DNA of 42,966 nucleotides from CAZNLL01 sp964573885 (GCA_964573885.1 CAZNLL010000016.1:1-42966); one strand, 5' to 3'; positions 7,933 through 16,585 are shown, counted from the first letter of the stretch. Notes: generated by a model not told the origin, from the sequence alone. Translations and numbers: made by a program.

Positions 7933-8828
7933 GCTCGAATGTGCTGAAAATGAGCGATTTTGATGGGTTGAGCCTGGTAAAACGGGGAAAGGTGAGGGAT
8001 GTCTATAAGGTCGACCAAAGACTTTTGATTGTGGCCAGCGATCGTATGTCCGCCTTTGACGTGGTTATGGACGACCCGATCCCGGATAAGGGCAGGATTT
8101 TGACCCATATCTCCTTGTTCTGGTTCAAGCAACTCGAACCCATTGTGGAGAGCCATCTCATCACGACCAATCCCGATGAATATCCAGAGCCGTGCCAGCG
8201 CTACAAGGATCAACTTCAGGGTCGGAGCATGCTGGTCAGGCAGGCAACACCTCTCCCCGTGGAATGTATCGTCCGGGGCTATTTGGCCGGTTCAGGGTGG
8301 GAAGAGTACAAATCCCGGGGCACGGTCTGCGACATTTCACTTCCCAAAGGCTTGCGGGAGTCGGAGAGGCTGGAGGAACCCATCTTTACCCCTTCCACCA
8401 AGGCGGCGGACGGAGAGCATGACGAAAATATCTCCTTTGACAGGGCCGCGGAGATCCTGGGGGCGGAGGTTGCAGAAGAGGTCAGGGACGTCAGTCTCAA
8501 AATCTATAAGTTTGGGAGGGATCTGGCCAGGGAAAAGGGCATTATTGTGGCGGATACCAAGTTTGAGTTTGGATTCTGCGACGGCCGCCTTCTCCTTATT
8601 GATGAGGTCCTTACTCCTGATTCATCCAGATTCTGGCCCGTGGACGCCTATGCCCCCGGCAAGGGGCAAAAGAGCTTTGATAAACAATTCCTGCGGGATT
8701 ATTTGCTTGAGATCCAATGGCCCAAGAAACCGCCGCCCCCTAAACTCCCGCCCGAGATTATCGAAAAGACCAGAGAGAAATACCTGGAGGCCCTGGAAAG
8801 GCTGACAGGACACGGACTGATCCAATAA
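7929..8828 (+). CDS. purC: Phosphoribosylaminoimidazole-succinocarboxamide synthase
   Basis: SAICAR synthetase of 299 residues, the longer form of the family. It joins aspartate to CAIR using ATP in purine biosynthesis, in the cytoplasm. Family signatures are clear: GKVRDVYKVDQRLLIVASDR near the start (nucleotide loop), VRGYLAGSGWEEYK, FTPSTKAADGEHDENI and LLIDEVLTPDSSRFW. It starts within the stop of the lytic transglycosylase gene (ATGA overlap), so its translation is probably coupled. No other pur genes are in the window, so this is a dispersed purine gene. Confidence 0.97.
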   Translation: MSSNVLKMSDFDGLSLVKRGKVRDVYKVDQRLLIVASDRMSAFDVVMDDPIPDKGRILTHISLFWFKQLEPIVESHLITTNPDEYPEPCQRYKDQLQGRSMLVRQATPLPVECIVRGYLAGSGWEEYKSRGTVCDISLPKGLRESERLEEPIFTPSTKAADGEHDENISFDRAAEILGAEVAEEVRDVSLKIYKFGRDLAREKGIIVADTKFEFGFCDGRLLLIDEVLTPDSSRFWPVDAYAPGKGQKSFDKQFLRDYLLEIQWPKKPPPPKLPPEIIEKTREKYLEALERLTGHGLIQ

Positions 8829-8843
8829 AGGAGAGAGTAAGAG

Positions 8844-9452
8844 ATGAGCGTGGTCTGTTTTATTGATGATTCGCCTTTTGAGCATGATCTGGTGGCGCAT
8901 GAAATCGCCCCCGCCTGTGGGGACCTGGGCTTTGTTCAGGCCTATACCTTTGAGGAGGCCAAGGAGGTCCTGGATGGGCGGGTCCCGGACCTTTTTCTTT
9001 TGGACCTGTGGGGCAAGGACGAGGCGGTCCGCGAGCCTTATCGCTTTGGCAAGGAGGAACTGGAGGCCAAGATCGCCCGTTTTCCTGCTCTGGACCGGGC
9101 CTATGAGGGGCTGGAGACCTTTGAAGGCGATGTCATCAATGAATATCTCAAGCGGCTTTTCTCCATTGTGGACAGTTGGCGCAGTCTCTTTGAAGAGGTC
9201 TGCGCCAGGGTGGGACAGAACAGGAAATACGGCCTTTCCAATTTGGCGCAGGCGAGGCGCCATTATCCGGGTGTGCCTGCGGTGTTTTATACAAGAAAAT
9301 CATTGATCAGCGATGCCGTGGCCTTGTTCAAGGCCGGGGCTGAAGGACTTTTCATTAAGCCCACCGGAGCCGACGATCAAGAAACCCGACGTCTTACCAG
9401 GGAGTATGCCCCCCAACTCGCCAGAGAACTCAGGGAGATTATGAAGGCCTGA
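8844..9452 (+). CDS. Receiver-domain (CheY-like) protein with a ~65-residue internal insertion
   Basis: A 202-residue protein that reads as a split receiver domain. Asp8-Asp9 (FIDDS) match the acidic metal-binding pair, Asp54 (FLLDLWG) the phosphoacceptor, Thr150 (FYTRKS) the switch Thr and Lys172 (FIKPTG) the conserved Lys. The Thr-Lys spacing (22) is normal, but Asp-Thr is 96 residues instead of about 30. The extra segment (about 62-135) is helical and charged and contains a run that resembles no output domain I know. The C-terminus has one further helix. A clear AGGAG lies ahead of the ATG. It sits 15 bases after purC and before grpE-dnaK. There is no partner kinase nearby. All five receiver residues are present, so phosphorylation is plausible, but function is unknown. 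Confidence 0.72.
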   Translation: MSVVCFIDDSPFEHDLVAHEIAPACGDLGFVQAYTFEEAKEVLDGRVPDLFLLDLWGKDEAVREPYRFGKEELEAKIARFPALDRAYEGLETFEGDVINEYLKRLFSIVDSWRSLFEEVCARVGQNRKYGLSNLAQARRHYPGVPAVFYTRKSLISDAVALFKAGAEGLFIKPTGADDQETRRLTREYAPQLARELREIMKA

Positions 9453-9492
9453 ATAGCCCTGGGGTCATCCAAAAAACCTGTGGGGGGGTGCC

Positions 9493-9521
9493 TTGACAAA
9501 GCTTTTCCCGATGCTTACTGT
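9493..9521 (+). promoter_or_regulatory. Candidate promoter for grpE-dnaK
   Basis: TTGACA (9493-9498), a 17-base spacer and TACTGT (9516-9521) lie 25 bases before the grpE ATG. The -35 is perfect and the -10 matches three of six positions. A CCCGAT at 9507-9512 recalls the sigma32 -10 element, but its spacing from CTTGAC is only 9 bases, too short for that class. Confidence 0.42.
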
Positions 9522-9545
9522 TCCAACGTATGTCATTGATCCGGC

Positions 9546-10259
9546 ATGGATAATCAAACCCCAGAGGAGATAGGCGTGGTTGATGTTGAGGTAAAGCAAA
9601 ATAAGGAACATCCGGAAGAAGGTCAAATCTTTCATCACGTGTACGTAATAATTTNNNNNNNNNNAAAGGATGCAACTCAAGGCCCTCAGGGACGACCCCA
9701 AGAGGGGAATGAACCCGAAGCAGGTGAAGAAAAGACGGCTTCTCTCGAGGAGATGGACAAGCCGGAACTAATGAACAAGATAAAGGAAGTCCAGGACTTG
9801 GCAGAACAAAACTACGACCTATACGTCCGATCCCAGGCGGAGATGGACAATATGAGAAAGCGGTTTCAGCGAGAAAAGGACAATTTAATTAAATTTTCCA
9901 ATGAGTCGCTCATTAAACAGCTCCTGCCGGTACTGGATAGTCTGGAAAAGGCCGTTGATCATTCCCGCGAGGGGGATTCTCTTGAGGCCCTCAGAGAGGG
10001 GGTGGAGCTGACCCTGAAGGGCCTTACGGATACCTTGGAAAAGGCCGGTCTGGAAGAGGTTAAGGCTGTGGATCAGCCTTTTGATCCCAATTATCACGAG
10101 GCCGTCTCAACCCATGAGGACGATTCAGTGGAAGCGGGAACGGTGCTCAAGGAGCTTCAAAAGGGATACCTCCTGAACCAAAGACTTATTCGGCCTGCCA
10201 TGGTGGTGGTCAGCCAGAACAGTTCCCGGAGTGAGGGCCTTTCTCAAAAGGATTCTTAG
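9546..10259 (+). CDS. grpE: GrpE nucleotide exchange factor (interrupted by an assembly gap)
   Basis: GrpE releases ADP from DnaK. The family core is clear downstream of the gap: a long coiled-coil helix (SLEEMDKPELMNKIKEVQDL, then AEMDNMRKRFQREKDNL), LLPVLDSLEKAVDH, the beta-domain text VDQPFDPNYHEAV, and the end YLLNQRLIRPAMVVVSQ. Ten Ns (9655-9664) fall in the acidic N-terminal tail. As written the frame stays open, giving 237 residues, but the true gap length is unknown. The left flank encodes an acidic tail (DNQTPEEIG, EEG) and then a hydrophobic HHVYVII just at the gap, unusual for this region and perhaps a contig-end error. The gene ends 46 bases before dnaK. Confidence 0.9.
   Translation: MDNQTPEEIGVVDVEVKQNKEHPEEGQIFHHVYVIIXXXXKDATQGPQGRPQEGNEPEAGEEKTASLEEMDKPELMNKIKEVQDLAEQNYDLYVRSQAEMDNMRKRFQREKDNLIKFSNESLIKQLLPVLDSLEKAVDHSREGDSLEALREGVELTLKGLTDTLEKAGLEEVKAVDQPFDPNYHEAVSTHEDDSVEAGTVLKELQKGYLLNQRLIRPAMVVVSQNSSRSEGLSQKDS
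9655..9664. other. Assembly gap (10 N)
   Basis: Ten undetermined bases lie inside the 5' part of grpE. Ten is not a multiple of three, so the reading frame printed across it is accidental unless the real gap happens to agree. Sequence just left of it (CACGTGTACGTAA) is short-palindrome rich. Confidence 0.98.
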
Positions 10260-10305
10260 AGAAAAAATTCATGGAAATCGAGCCTGGAAGTGAGGAGGAG
10301 AAGAA

Positions 10306-12222
10306 ATGGGAAAAATAATCGGCATTGATCTCGGGACGACCAATTCGTGTGTCGCTGTCATGGAGGGAGGAGATCCTGTGGTGATCGCCAACCAGGAGGG
10401 CAGCAGGACAACGCCCTCAATGGTGGCTTTTACAGATAGCGGGGAGAGACTGGTAGGCCAGACCGCCAAGCGGCAGGCGGTAACCAATCCCGAGAACACG
10501 GTTTTTGCCGTAAAGAGGCTTATCGGGAGAAAGTATGATTCCCAGGAAGTACAGAAGGATATAAAGATTCTTCCCTACAAGATTTCCAAGGCCTCCAATG
10601 GAGATGCTCATGTCGGTGTGAGGGGGAAGGATTACAGCCCCGCAGAAATATCCGCCATGATTCTCCAGAAGATGAGACAAACCGCGGAAGACTACCTGGG
10701 CGAGAAAGTTGAGGAAGCGGTCATTACCGTCCCCGCCTATTTTAATGACAGCCAGAGACAGGCCACCAAGGATGCAGGGCGCATCGCGGGGCTGAAGGTG
10801 GAGAGGATCATCAATGAACCCACAGCCGCATCCCTGGCCTATGGGTTGGACAAAAAGGCTGAAAAGAAGATCGCCGTATTCGACCTGGGAGGCGGGACCT
10901 TCGATATCTCCATCCTGGAAATCGGGGAGGGGGTCTTCGAGGTCAAGTCAACCAACGGCGATACCCACCTCGGGGGAGAGGATTTTGACCTCCGGGTGTT
11001 GGACTATTTGGCGGATGAGTTCAAGAAGGATCAGGGCATTGACCTCCGCAACGACAAGATGGCCCTCCAGAGACTCAAGGAGGCCGCTGAAAAGGCCAAG
11101 ATGGAACTGTCCGGGTCCACGGAGACGGATGTTAATCTTCCCTTCATCACGGCGGATGCAAGCGGACCCAAACACCTCAATATAAAACTGAGCCGGTCCA
11201 AACTGGAGGCCCTGGTGGACGAGCTGGTGCAGAAGGTGGTGGATCCCTGCAAGATGGCCTTGAAGGATGCCGGGCTCAGTGCAAACGATGTAGACGATGT
11301 GATCCTGGTGGGGGGTATGACCAGGATGCCCAAGGTCCAGGAAAAGGTTAAAGAGATCTTTGGGAAGGACCCGAGCAAGGGTGTAAACCCCGACGAAGTG
11401 GTGGCCATAGGTGCGGCGATTCAGGGCGGTGTTTTACGGGGTGATGTCAAGGATGTCCTGTTGCTGGATGTGACCCCCCTTTCCCTGGGTATAGAGACCC
11501 TGGGCGGCGTTTTTACCAAACTCATTGAAAAGAATACCACCATACCCACCAAAAAGAGCCAGATTTTTTCTACGGCGGCCGACAACCAGACGGCGGTGGA
11601 GATCCATGTGCTTCAGGGTGAAAGGGAGATGGCTGCCAACAATAAGACCCTTGGTCGTTTTCAACTGGTCGGGATTCCACCGGCGCCAAGGGGGATGCCT
11701 CAAATTGAGGTGACCTTTGATATAGATGCCAACGGGATCGTGAACGTGTCCGCCAAAGACATGGGCACGGGCAAGGAACAGGCGATAAAGATCACCGCTT
11801 CCAGTGGGCTGAGTGAAGAAGAGATCCAAAATCTCGTCAAGGAGGCGGAACTCCACGCGGACGAAGACAAGAAAAGGCGCGAGCTTGTAGACGCCCGTAA
11901 CATGGCCGACTCTCTCATCTATACCACAGAGAAATCGGTCAAGGAGAACGAGGATAAGCTGGACGAAGGGACCAAGACAAACATCAACCAGGCCATTGAT
12001 AACTTGAAGAAGGCCATGGAAGGTGATAATAGTGAAGAGATCAAGAGGCTGACCGAAGAACTGACCCAGGCGTCCCATAAGCTGGCCGAGGCCATGTACG
12101 CCCAGGCCACGCAGCAACAACAGGCACAACAGGCCGGCGGCAGCGGTGGAGGAGATTCTGCTGAAGGCGGTCAAAAAGATGAGGATGTGGTGGACGCCGA
12201 TTTTGAGGAAGTCCAGAAGTGA
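10306..12222 (+). CDS. dnaK: DnaK (Hsp70 chaperone)
   Basis: Complete Hsp70, 638 residues. The ATPase domain has IIGIDLGTTNSCVAVMEGG at the start, the phosphate-2 loop VFDLGGGTFDISILEIG and the adenosine motif VILVGGMTRMPKVQ. The substrate domain begins after the linker text DVLLLDVTPLSLG. The C-terminal lid ends in a Gly/Gln-rich stretch and the family tail EDVVDADFEEVQK. A GAGGAGAAG Shine-Dalgarno precedes the ATG. It is probably co-transcribed with grpE; dnaJ and hrcA are not adjacent. The stop overlaps the next gene by four bases (GTGA at 12219-12222). Confidence 0.99.
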   Translation: MGKIIGIDLGTTNSCVAVMEGGDPVVIANQEGSRTTPSMVAFTDSGERLVGQTAKRQAVTNPENTVFAVKRLIGRKYDSQEVQKDIKILPYKISKASNGDAHVGVRGKDYSPAEISAMILQKMRQTAEDYLGEKVEEAVITVPAYFNDSQRQATKDAGRIAGLKVERIINEPTAASLAYGLDKKAEKKIAVFDLGGGTFDISILEIGEGVFEVKSTNGDTHLGGEDFDLRVLDYLADEFKKDQGIDLRNDKMALQRLKEAAEKAKMELSGSTETDVNLPFITADASGPKHLNIKLSRSKLEALVDELVQKVVDPCKMALKDAGLSANDVDDVILVGGMTRMPKVQEKVKEIFGKDPSKGVNPDEVVAIGAAIQGGVLRGDVKDVLLLDVTPLSLGIETLGGVFTKLIEKNTTIPTKKSQIFSTAADNQTAVEIHVLQGEREMAANNKTLGRFQLVGIPPAPRGMPQIEVTFDIDANGIVNVSAKDMGTGKEQAIKITASSGLSEEEIQNLVKEAELHADEDKKRRELVDARNMADSLIYTTEKSVKENEDKLDEGTKTNINQAIDNLKKAMEGDNSEEIKRLTEELTQASHKLAEAMYAQATQQQQAQQAGGSGGGDSAEGGQKDEDVVDADFEEVQK

Positions 12223-14177
12223 GATTTAGGACCATAGGATCGGCAAAGGCTGTCCCCGCCGTGTTGGTGGGGATAGCCTTTTTTTTGGGTGCCTGCCAGA
12301 TAAAGCCCTCGGTGGAGAAAGCCCCTGAAAGGAAGCCGCCGGAGGACCTGTTTGTTTTTGCGGAAGGGTACTGGCAGAGGGGCCAGTGGCCGGAGGCCCT
12401 TGAGGCCTATAAGGCCTTTCTTGAACAATATCCTGAGGATAAGAAATCACCCCTGGCCCTGCACCGGGTGGCCGAAATAGCCCTCCGAAGCAAAGAGTAT
12501 GGGGAGGCCCTAAAAATTCTCAGAGAGATTCGGGAGGAATTCCCCGGTTATGAAGGCTTACCCGGGGTCCACTATGAGATCGCCCGATGTTTGTATCTCT
12601 TAGGAGACCATGAAGCTTCCAAAGAGGAGGCCCTAAAGTGGCTCAATCGTTTCGGCCGTCATGAAATGCGAGAAAAGGTCCTGTATCTGCTCGGGGAGGA
12701 TTTCGAGGCCCTGGGGGACAGGCTTGAGGCCTTTCGCTGGTGGCTCCTGGCGGAACAAGAGGGGATCAGTGACCTCCCATTAAGGACTCAGGTCAGGGAA
12801 AGGCTGGAAAAGATCATTGCCCAGAGCCCCATAGGCGCCCTCGAGTCCATGGCGGAGTATGCCACGGGCACGGATTTTGCGCCCAAAATCTTTTACAGGA
12901 TGGCCGTCCTCCTCCTGGAGGACAAGGACCTGGAAGGGGCGAAGGAAATGGCCATGGCCCTGGTGCGTTCCACATCGGAGCAGGCCTGGGTTTCCAAGGG
13001 CAGGGATCTCCTGGAGAGGATCCAGGCGGAGATCTCTGTGAGACCGGGGGTGGTGGGGTGTTTGCTGCCCCTGAGCGGTCCCTTTGCCATTTATGGGGAG
13101 GAGGTTCTGAGGGGCATTCAGCTCGGTATGGGCCTTTTTGGCGACCCGGCCCAGAGCGGCCCCGTGGAGCTGGCCGTGAGAGATACCAAAGGAAGCCCCC
13201 AGGTCGCCCTGGAAGGCCTGGAGGAACTGGTCCAGAAGGAAAAGGTAACGGCCCTTATCGGCCCCCTTTCCAGCAGGACCGCGGTCAGTGTGGCCGAGAA
13301 GGCCCAGGAAATCGGAGTCCCCATTATCACCCTCACCCAGAAGGAGGGAATCACAGAAATCGGGGACATGGTTTTCCGGAACTTTCTTACCCCCTCAAGA
13401 GAAGTGGACAGAATCCTTGATGCCACCCTGACAGAGATGGGTTTAAGGCGCTATGCCCTCTTGTATCCGGATAATACCTACGGCCGTTTCTTCATGAATC
13501 TCTTCTGGGACAGACTCCAAGAGATGGGCGGTGAGGTGACCGGAGTGGAGACCTATGACCCGGAGCAGACCGATTTCGCGGACCAGATTAAAAAGATGAC
13601 GGGCCTCTTTTTTCGAAGGCCCCCCTCACTGGTACGGGAGCGAAGGGCCATGAGGCCTCCCGAGCAGGAGGAATGCGAGATAGAACCGGAAAAGCCCGAG
13701 CCCATCGTAGACTTTGACGCCGTCTTTATCCCGGACAATTACCAGCGGGTGGCCATGATTGCACCCCAGTTACTCTATCATGAAGTGGTGGATGTGCTTT
13801 TGATGGGGACGAGCCTTTGGCAGTCCCCCAAACTCCTGGAACTGGCCGGAGATTACGTTCAGGAGGCCCTTTTTACCTCCGGCTTTTTCGCAAATCCAGA
13901 TGACCCCGAGGTGATGGCCTTCTTGAATGCCTACAGGGCCGATTTTGATTCCACTCCCGGTATCCTGGCGGCCATCGGCTATGATACCGTCAGGCTGGTG
14001 AGTCGGATCCTCTCCAGAGAAGGACTGCGCACCAGGAGGGATTTCCAGGAAGGCCTTTTCGAGTGCAAGGGTTTCTCAGGGGTTACCGGAGAGATCTCTT
14101 TTTCCCCTCAGGGTGAGGTAGAGACCCAGCCCCTGTTGTTGACCATCGCAGGCGGAGGCATGGCTCTCTTTCAATGA
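12219..14177 (+). CDS. Lipoprotein with TPR region and type 1 periplasmic-binding fold (LpoA/LppC-like)
   Basis: A 652-residue predicted lipoprotein. The signal peptide ends in the lipobox FLGAC with Cys26 as the acylated residue. Residues about 45-275 are TPR-like helices (SPLALHRVAEIAL, YGEALKILREI, LYLLGEDFEALGDRLEAF). From about 280 to the end is a type 1 periplasmic-binding fold (GCLLPLSGPFAIYGEEVLRG, ALIGPLSSRTAVSVAEKA, PIITLTQKE, RYALLYPDNTYGRFF). This two-part plan is that of LpoA/LppC, which activates penicillin-binding protein 1A, and of related deltaproteobacterial lipoproteins. A Glu/Pro-rich loop (about 465-495) interrupts the binding fold. A GTG start inside the dnaK stop is chosen. 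An amino-acid-transporter-like sensor role cannot be excluded. Confidence 0.82.
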   Translation: MRFRTIGSAKAVPAVLVGIAFFLGACQIKPSVEKAPERKPPEDLFVFAEGYWQRGQWPEALEAYKAFLEQYPEDKKSPLALHRVAEIALRSKEYGEALKILREIREEFPGYEGLPGVHYEIARCLYLLGDHEASKEEALKWLNRFGRHEMREKVLYLLGEDFEALGDRLEAFRWWLLAEQEGISDLPLRTQVRERLEKIIAQSPIGALESMAEYATGTDFAPKIFYRMAVLLLEDKDLEGAKEMAMALVRSTSEQAWVSKGRDLLERIQAEISVRPGVVGCLLPLSGPFAIYGEEVLRGIQLGMGLFGDPAQSGPVELAVRDTKGSPQVALEGLEELVQKEKVTALIGPLSSRTAVSVAEKAQEIGVPIITLTQKEGITEIGDMVFRNFLTPSREVDRILDATLTEMGLRRYALLYPDNTYGRFFMNLFWDRLQEMGGEVTGVETYDPEQTDFADQIKKMTGLFFRRPPSLVRERRAMRPPEQEECEIEPEKPEPIVDFDAVFIPDNYQRVAMIAPQLLYHEVVDVLLMGTSLWQSPKLLELAGDYVQEALFTSGFFANPDDPEVMAFLNAYRADFDSTPGILAAIGYDTVRLVSRILSREGLRTRRDFQEGLFECKGFSGVTGEISFSPQGEVETQPLLLTIAGGGMALFQ

Positions 14178-14179
14178 CC

Positions 14180-14950
14180 TCATTTAGTCTCCTCTTGAGA
14201 CCCTTCAGGCCCTTCTTTTTTTTCCTCGGTTTTTTGCCGGGCCGTTTTGGAGACGAATATCCCGATCTCATAGAGCAGGATAATGGGACCGGCCATCATG
14301 CACTGGGTGATGACATCCGGTGGGGTAAGAATGGCTGCTAAAACAAAAGTTAATAATATTGCATACTTGCGTTGTTTCTTCAAGAGTTCGGGGGTGACAA
14401 GTCCGATCTTGGTAAGGAAGAAAATGACCACGGGCAGTTCAAAGACGATGCCGAAGGCCAAGAGAAGCTTTATGGAAAATGAAAAATACTCCTTCACAGA
14501 GGGCAGGGCCTTGACCGTCTCGTTGGCAAAGCCGAGGAAGAACTTAAAACCAAAGGGGAACACAATAAAATAGCCGAAAAGGGAGCCTCCAACAAAAAGA
14601 ATGGTGGAGATGACCACAAAGGGGATGACATACTTCTTTTCTCTTTGATAGAGGCCGGGGGCGATGAACATCCACATCTGGTAAAAAATGACGGGTGCTG
14701 CGGCCAGGACACCCGTAAGAAAGGCGACCTTGAGATAGGTAAAAAACATCTCCGGGAGGTTGGTGAAGATGAGATGGTTGCCTTCAGGCATGACCTCCTT
14801 GAGCGGTAAGACCAGCAGTTGAAACAGCCTTTCGGCAAAAAAATAGGCCACCACAAAGCCGCATCCCACCGCGATGGCGGAGGCCACAAGCCTTTTTCTC
14901 AACTCTTCAAGGTGACTTAGAAAGGGCTGTTTTTCGTCACTGATCATCAC
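14180..14950 (-). CDS. tatC: TatC, twin-arginine translocase core subunit
   Basis: TatC binds twin-arginine signal peptides and, with TatB, forms the receptor for folded-protein export. The family N-terminus FLSHLEELRKRL is present, followed by six hydrophobic segments, with FITYLKVAF-like text (MFFTYLKVAFLTG) and LYQREKKYVIPFV. Length (about 256) is normal; a charged Lys/Glu tail follows the last helix. The start is either GTG 14950, which is 7 bases after AGGAG, or ATG 14947; both overlap the end of tatB. It is convergent with the lipoprotein gene, the stops being two bases apart, with no obvious terminator between. Confidence 0.96.
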   Translation of the reverse strand: MMISDEKQPFLSHLEELRKRLVASAIAVGCGFVVAYFFAERLFQLLVLPLKEVMPEGNHLIFTNLPEMFFTYLKVAFLTGVLAAAPVIFYQMWMFIAPGLYQREKKYVIPFVVISTILFVGGSLFGYFIVFPFGFKFFLGFANETVKALPSVKEYFSFSIKLLLAFGIVFELPVVIFFLTKIGLVTPELLKKQRKYAILLTFVLAAILTPPDVITQCMMAGPIILLYEIGIFVSKTARQKTEEKKEGPEGSQEETK

Positions 14951-15320
14951 TCTTTTTCTCCTGGGCAGGGGGCTTGTCTTTCAGGTCCTTTTCCTCCTCC
15001 AGGGGGGGCGCCTTGGACTCCTGGTATTCCTCAAGCATCTCGTCAAAATCCTGGTATTTCGGCTCGCCCTCTTGGGCCGGCGGGATCTGGTCCAGCTCCG
15101 GGGGCTGATCCAGCCCGCTGATGGAGTCTACCAAATCCTCCCTGACCTCCTTGAACTCCTCTTCCACGTTAAGGCTTTCCTTGATCTCTTGGGTCGCCTT
15201 TTTGAATTCGGCCATACCTTTGCCCAGAGCCTTTGCAAGGTCGGGCAACTTACTCGGTCCGATGACAATTAATGCAATGACCATAATAATGATCAATTCT
15301 GGCATTCCTATGCCGAACAT
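14937..15320 (-). CDS. tatB: TatB-type sec-independent translocase subunit
   Basis: TatA/B-family protein of 127 residues: one N-terminal membrane helix (MPELIIIMVIALIVIGPSK), a hinge, an amphipathic helix (LAKALGKGMAEFKKA) and a long acidic, Pro-rich tail. Glu8 in the membrane helix and the text IGPSKLP favour TatB over TatA, which usually has a polar Gln or Ser there. Its overlap with tatC supports this. No separate tatA is in the window, so TatA is either elsewhere or this protein does both jobs, as in some minimal Tat systems. A strong GAGGAGGG lies 4 bases before the ATG. Confidence 0.88.
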   Translation of the reverse strand: MFGIGMPELIIIMVIALIVIGPSKLPDLAKALGKGMAEFKKATQEIKESLNVEEEFKEVREDLVDSISGLDQPPELDQIPPAQEGEPKYQDFDEMLEEYQESKAPPLEEEKDLKDKPPAQEKKSDDQ

Positions 15321-15356
15321 CTTTCCCTCCTCATAGAGCCCCGAACACCAAGGGGT

Positions 15357-15866
15357 TTACAGAGCCGGATCGGAACCCGGGCTAAGGTCTGTCATCATGG
15401 CGGTCTCGTCACAGTCGGGAAACTTGGGGCATTTGAGACAATCCGCCCATATCTTGTGGGGCAGAACGGCTTTGTCAACTTCCTTGAAGCCTATTTTCTT
15501 GAAAAAGTCAGGCAGATAGGTGAGAGTAAACACCCTTTTCAGTCCAAAGGCGCGGGCCTCCTCAAGGCAGGCCATGACCAGCCCGGAACCTGAACCCCGG
15601 CCTTGATAGGCCTCAGAAATGGCGAGGGATTTGATTTCAGCAAGGTCTTCCCAGCATATCCGCAGACCGCAGACGCCCAGGACAGGCCTTTCCCGGTCCT
15701 GGGGCTCAAGGACAAAGTAGTCTCTCAAGTGATCATAGATTTCGCTCAGGGACCTGTGAAGCATCAGCCCGCGGTCCGCATAATGGTTTATGATTTTGTG
15801 AACGGCCTTGACATCACTGATGACCGCTTTTCTGATCCGCATGGTCTCTGAGGTCTCCCGGGTCAT
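15357..15866 (-). CDS. Short-form N-acetylglutamate synthase-like GNAT acetyltransferase
   Basis: A 169-residue GNAT protein. It begins MRIRKAVISDVKAVHKI after a short leader and contains the acetyl-CoA motif region AISEAYQGRGSGSGLVMAC (Q/RxxGxG type). Text such as YADRGLMLHRSLSEIYDHL and the end LPHKIWADCLKCPKFPDCDE match the stand-alone amino-acid N-acetyltransferases annotated as short ArgA, the first enzyme of arginine synthesis in many deltaproteobacteria. The three C-terminal cysteines could bind metal. Start 15866 gives an ATGA overlap with the SPOR gene; ATG 15842 is the alternative. The gene lies three genes after alr and two after argS in a minus-strand run leading to tatBC. Substrate is inferred from family resemblance. 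Confidence 0.8.
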   Translation of the reverse strand: MTRETSETMRIRKAVISDVKAVHKIINHYADRGLMLHRSLSEIYDHLRDYFVLEPQDRERPVLGVCGLRICWEDLAEIKSLAISEAYQGRGSGSGLVMACLEEARAFGLKRVFTLTYLPDFFKKIGFKEVDKAVLPHKIWADCLKCPKFPDCDETAMMTDLSPGSDPAL

Positions 15867-16585
15867 TCTACTTTGGTGATAAAGGGTTTGATCTTCTCCT
15901 TTTGTACGAACTCTGCCCTGAATCTGCCTGCCTCTTTGGCATCCTTGAACCTCCCGCACCGGACCCGATAATAGGTCTTCCCTTCGAGGGTGACGGCATA
16001 ATAATAGGCGGGATAGCCTTTGGCCGTTAGTCGGTTGATCATCTTTACGGCATCGATTTCCCGCTCCAAGGAAGCGAGCTGAAGCGTATATTGTCCCCCC
16101 TTTTGCTCCCATTTTTGCTCCTTGGCGGGGAGACCAGCGGGGGCCGTTTCTTTTTCGGCCTCTTTGGCCTCCTCCTTTACCCTCGCGGGCCGGGGCTTTT
16201 CACGGGGGCGCGGGGCCTTTTCGTTTTCGGACCCCTCATCGGGTTTCGGCGTATTCTTCGATTTTTCCTTTTCTGAGGCCTTTCGCTCCTTTTTTGTGGA
16301 AAGCTCCTCATAAAAGGCGAATTTTGGTTCTTTGTCCAGCTTTTTCAGGAGCTCCAGGTCATCGGATTGTTTCTTTTTCACCATATCCTGGAGTTTTCCG
16401 ATGGGACTTTTGAGTTCTGAGAGGTTCTTCACCCCTTCGGGCAGGAAGCCCCGGCCCACAAGGATCCCCAGTACAAAGGTCCAGGCCAGAAGGATGAAGA
16501 GGCCCAGGCACCAGAACAGGAGGGAGAGCAGCGAGAACTGCAACTGATACCGTTTCCCCGTTTTTTCGCTCTTCCTGGCGGCCAT
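15863..16585 (-). CDS. SPOR-domain inner-membrane protein
   Basis: A 240-residue bitopic protein. One membrane helix (about 17-45, SLLSLLFWCLGLFILLAW plus flank) is followed by a long Lys/Glu/Pro-rich periplasmic linker (about 75-160) and a C-terminal SPOR domain (about 165-240, YTLQLASLEREIDAVKMI, then YYRVRCGRFKDAKEAGRF). SPOR domains bind denuded septal peptidoglycan, so a role at division sites is likely. The frame stays open further upstream but overlaps argS there. ATG 16585 has a GGAG five bases ahead and begins MAARKSEKTGKR, so I chose it. This family commonly follows argS in deltaproteobacteria. Confidence 0.88.
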   Translation of the reverse strand: MAARKSEKTGKRYQLQFSLLSLLFWCLGLFILLAWTFVLGILVGRGFLPEGVKNLSELKSPIGKLQDMVKKKQSDDLELLKKLDKEPKFAFYEELSTKKERKASEKEKSKNTPKPDEGSENEKAPRPREKPRPARVKEEAKEAEKETAPAGLPAKEQKWEQKGGQYTLQLASLEREIDAVKMINRLTAKGYPAYYYAVTLEGKTYYRVRCGRFKDAKEAGRFRAEFVQKEKIKPFITKVE

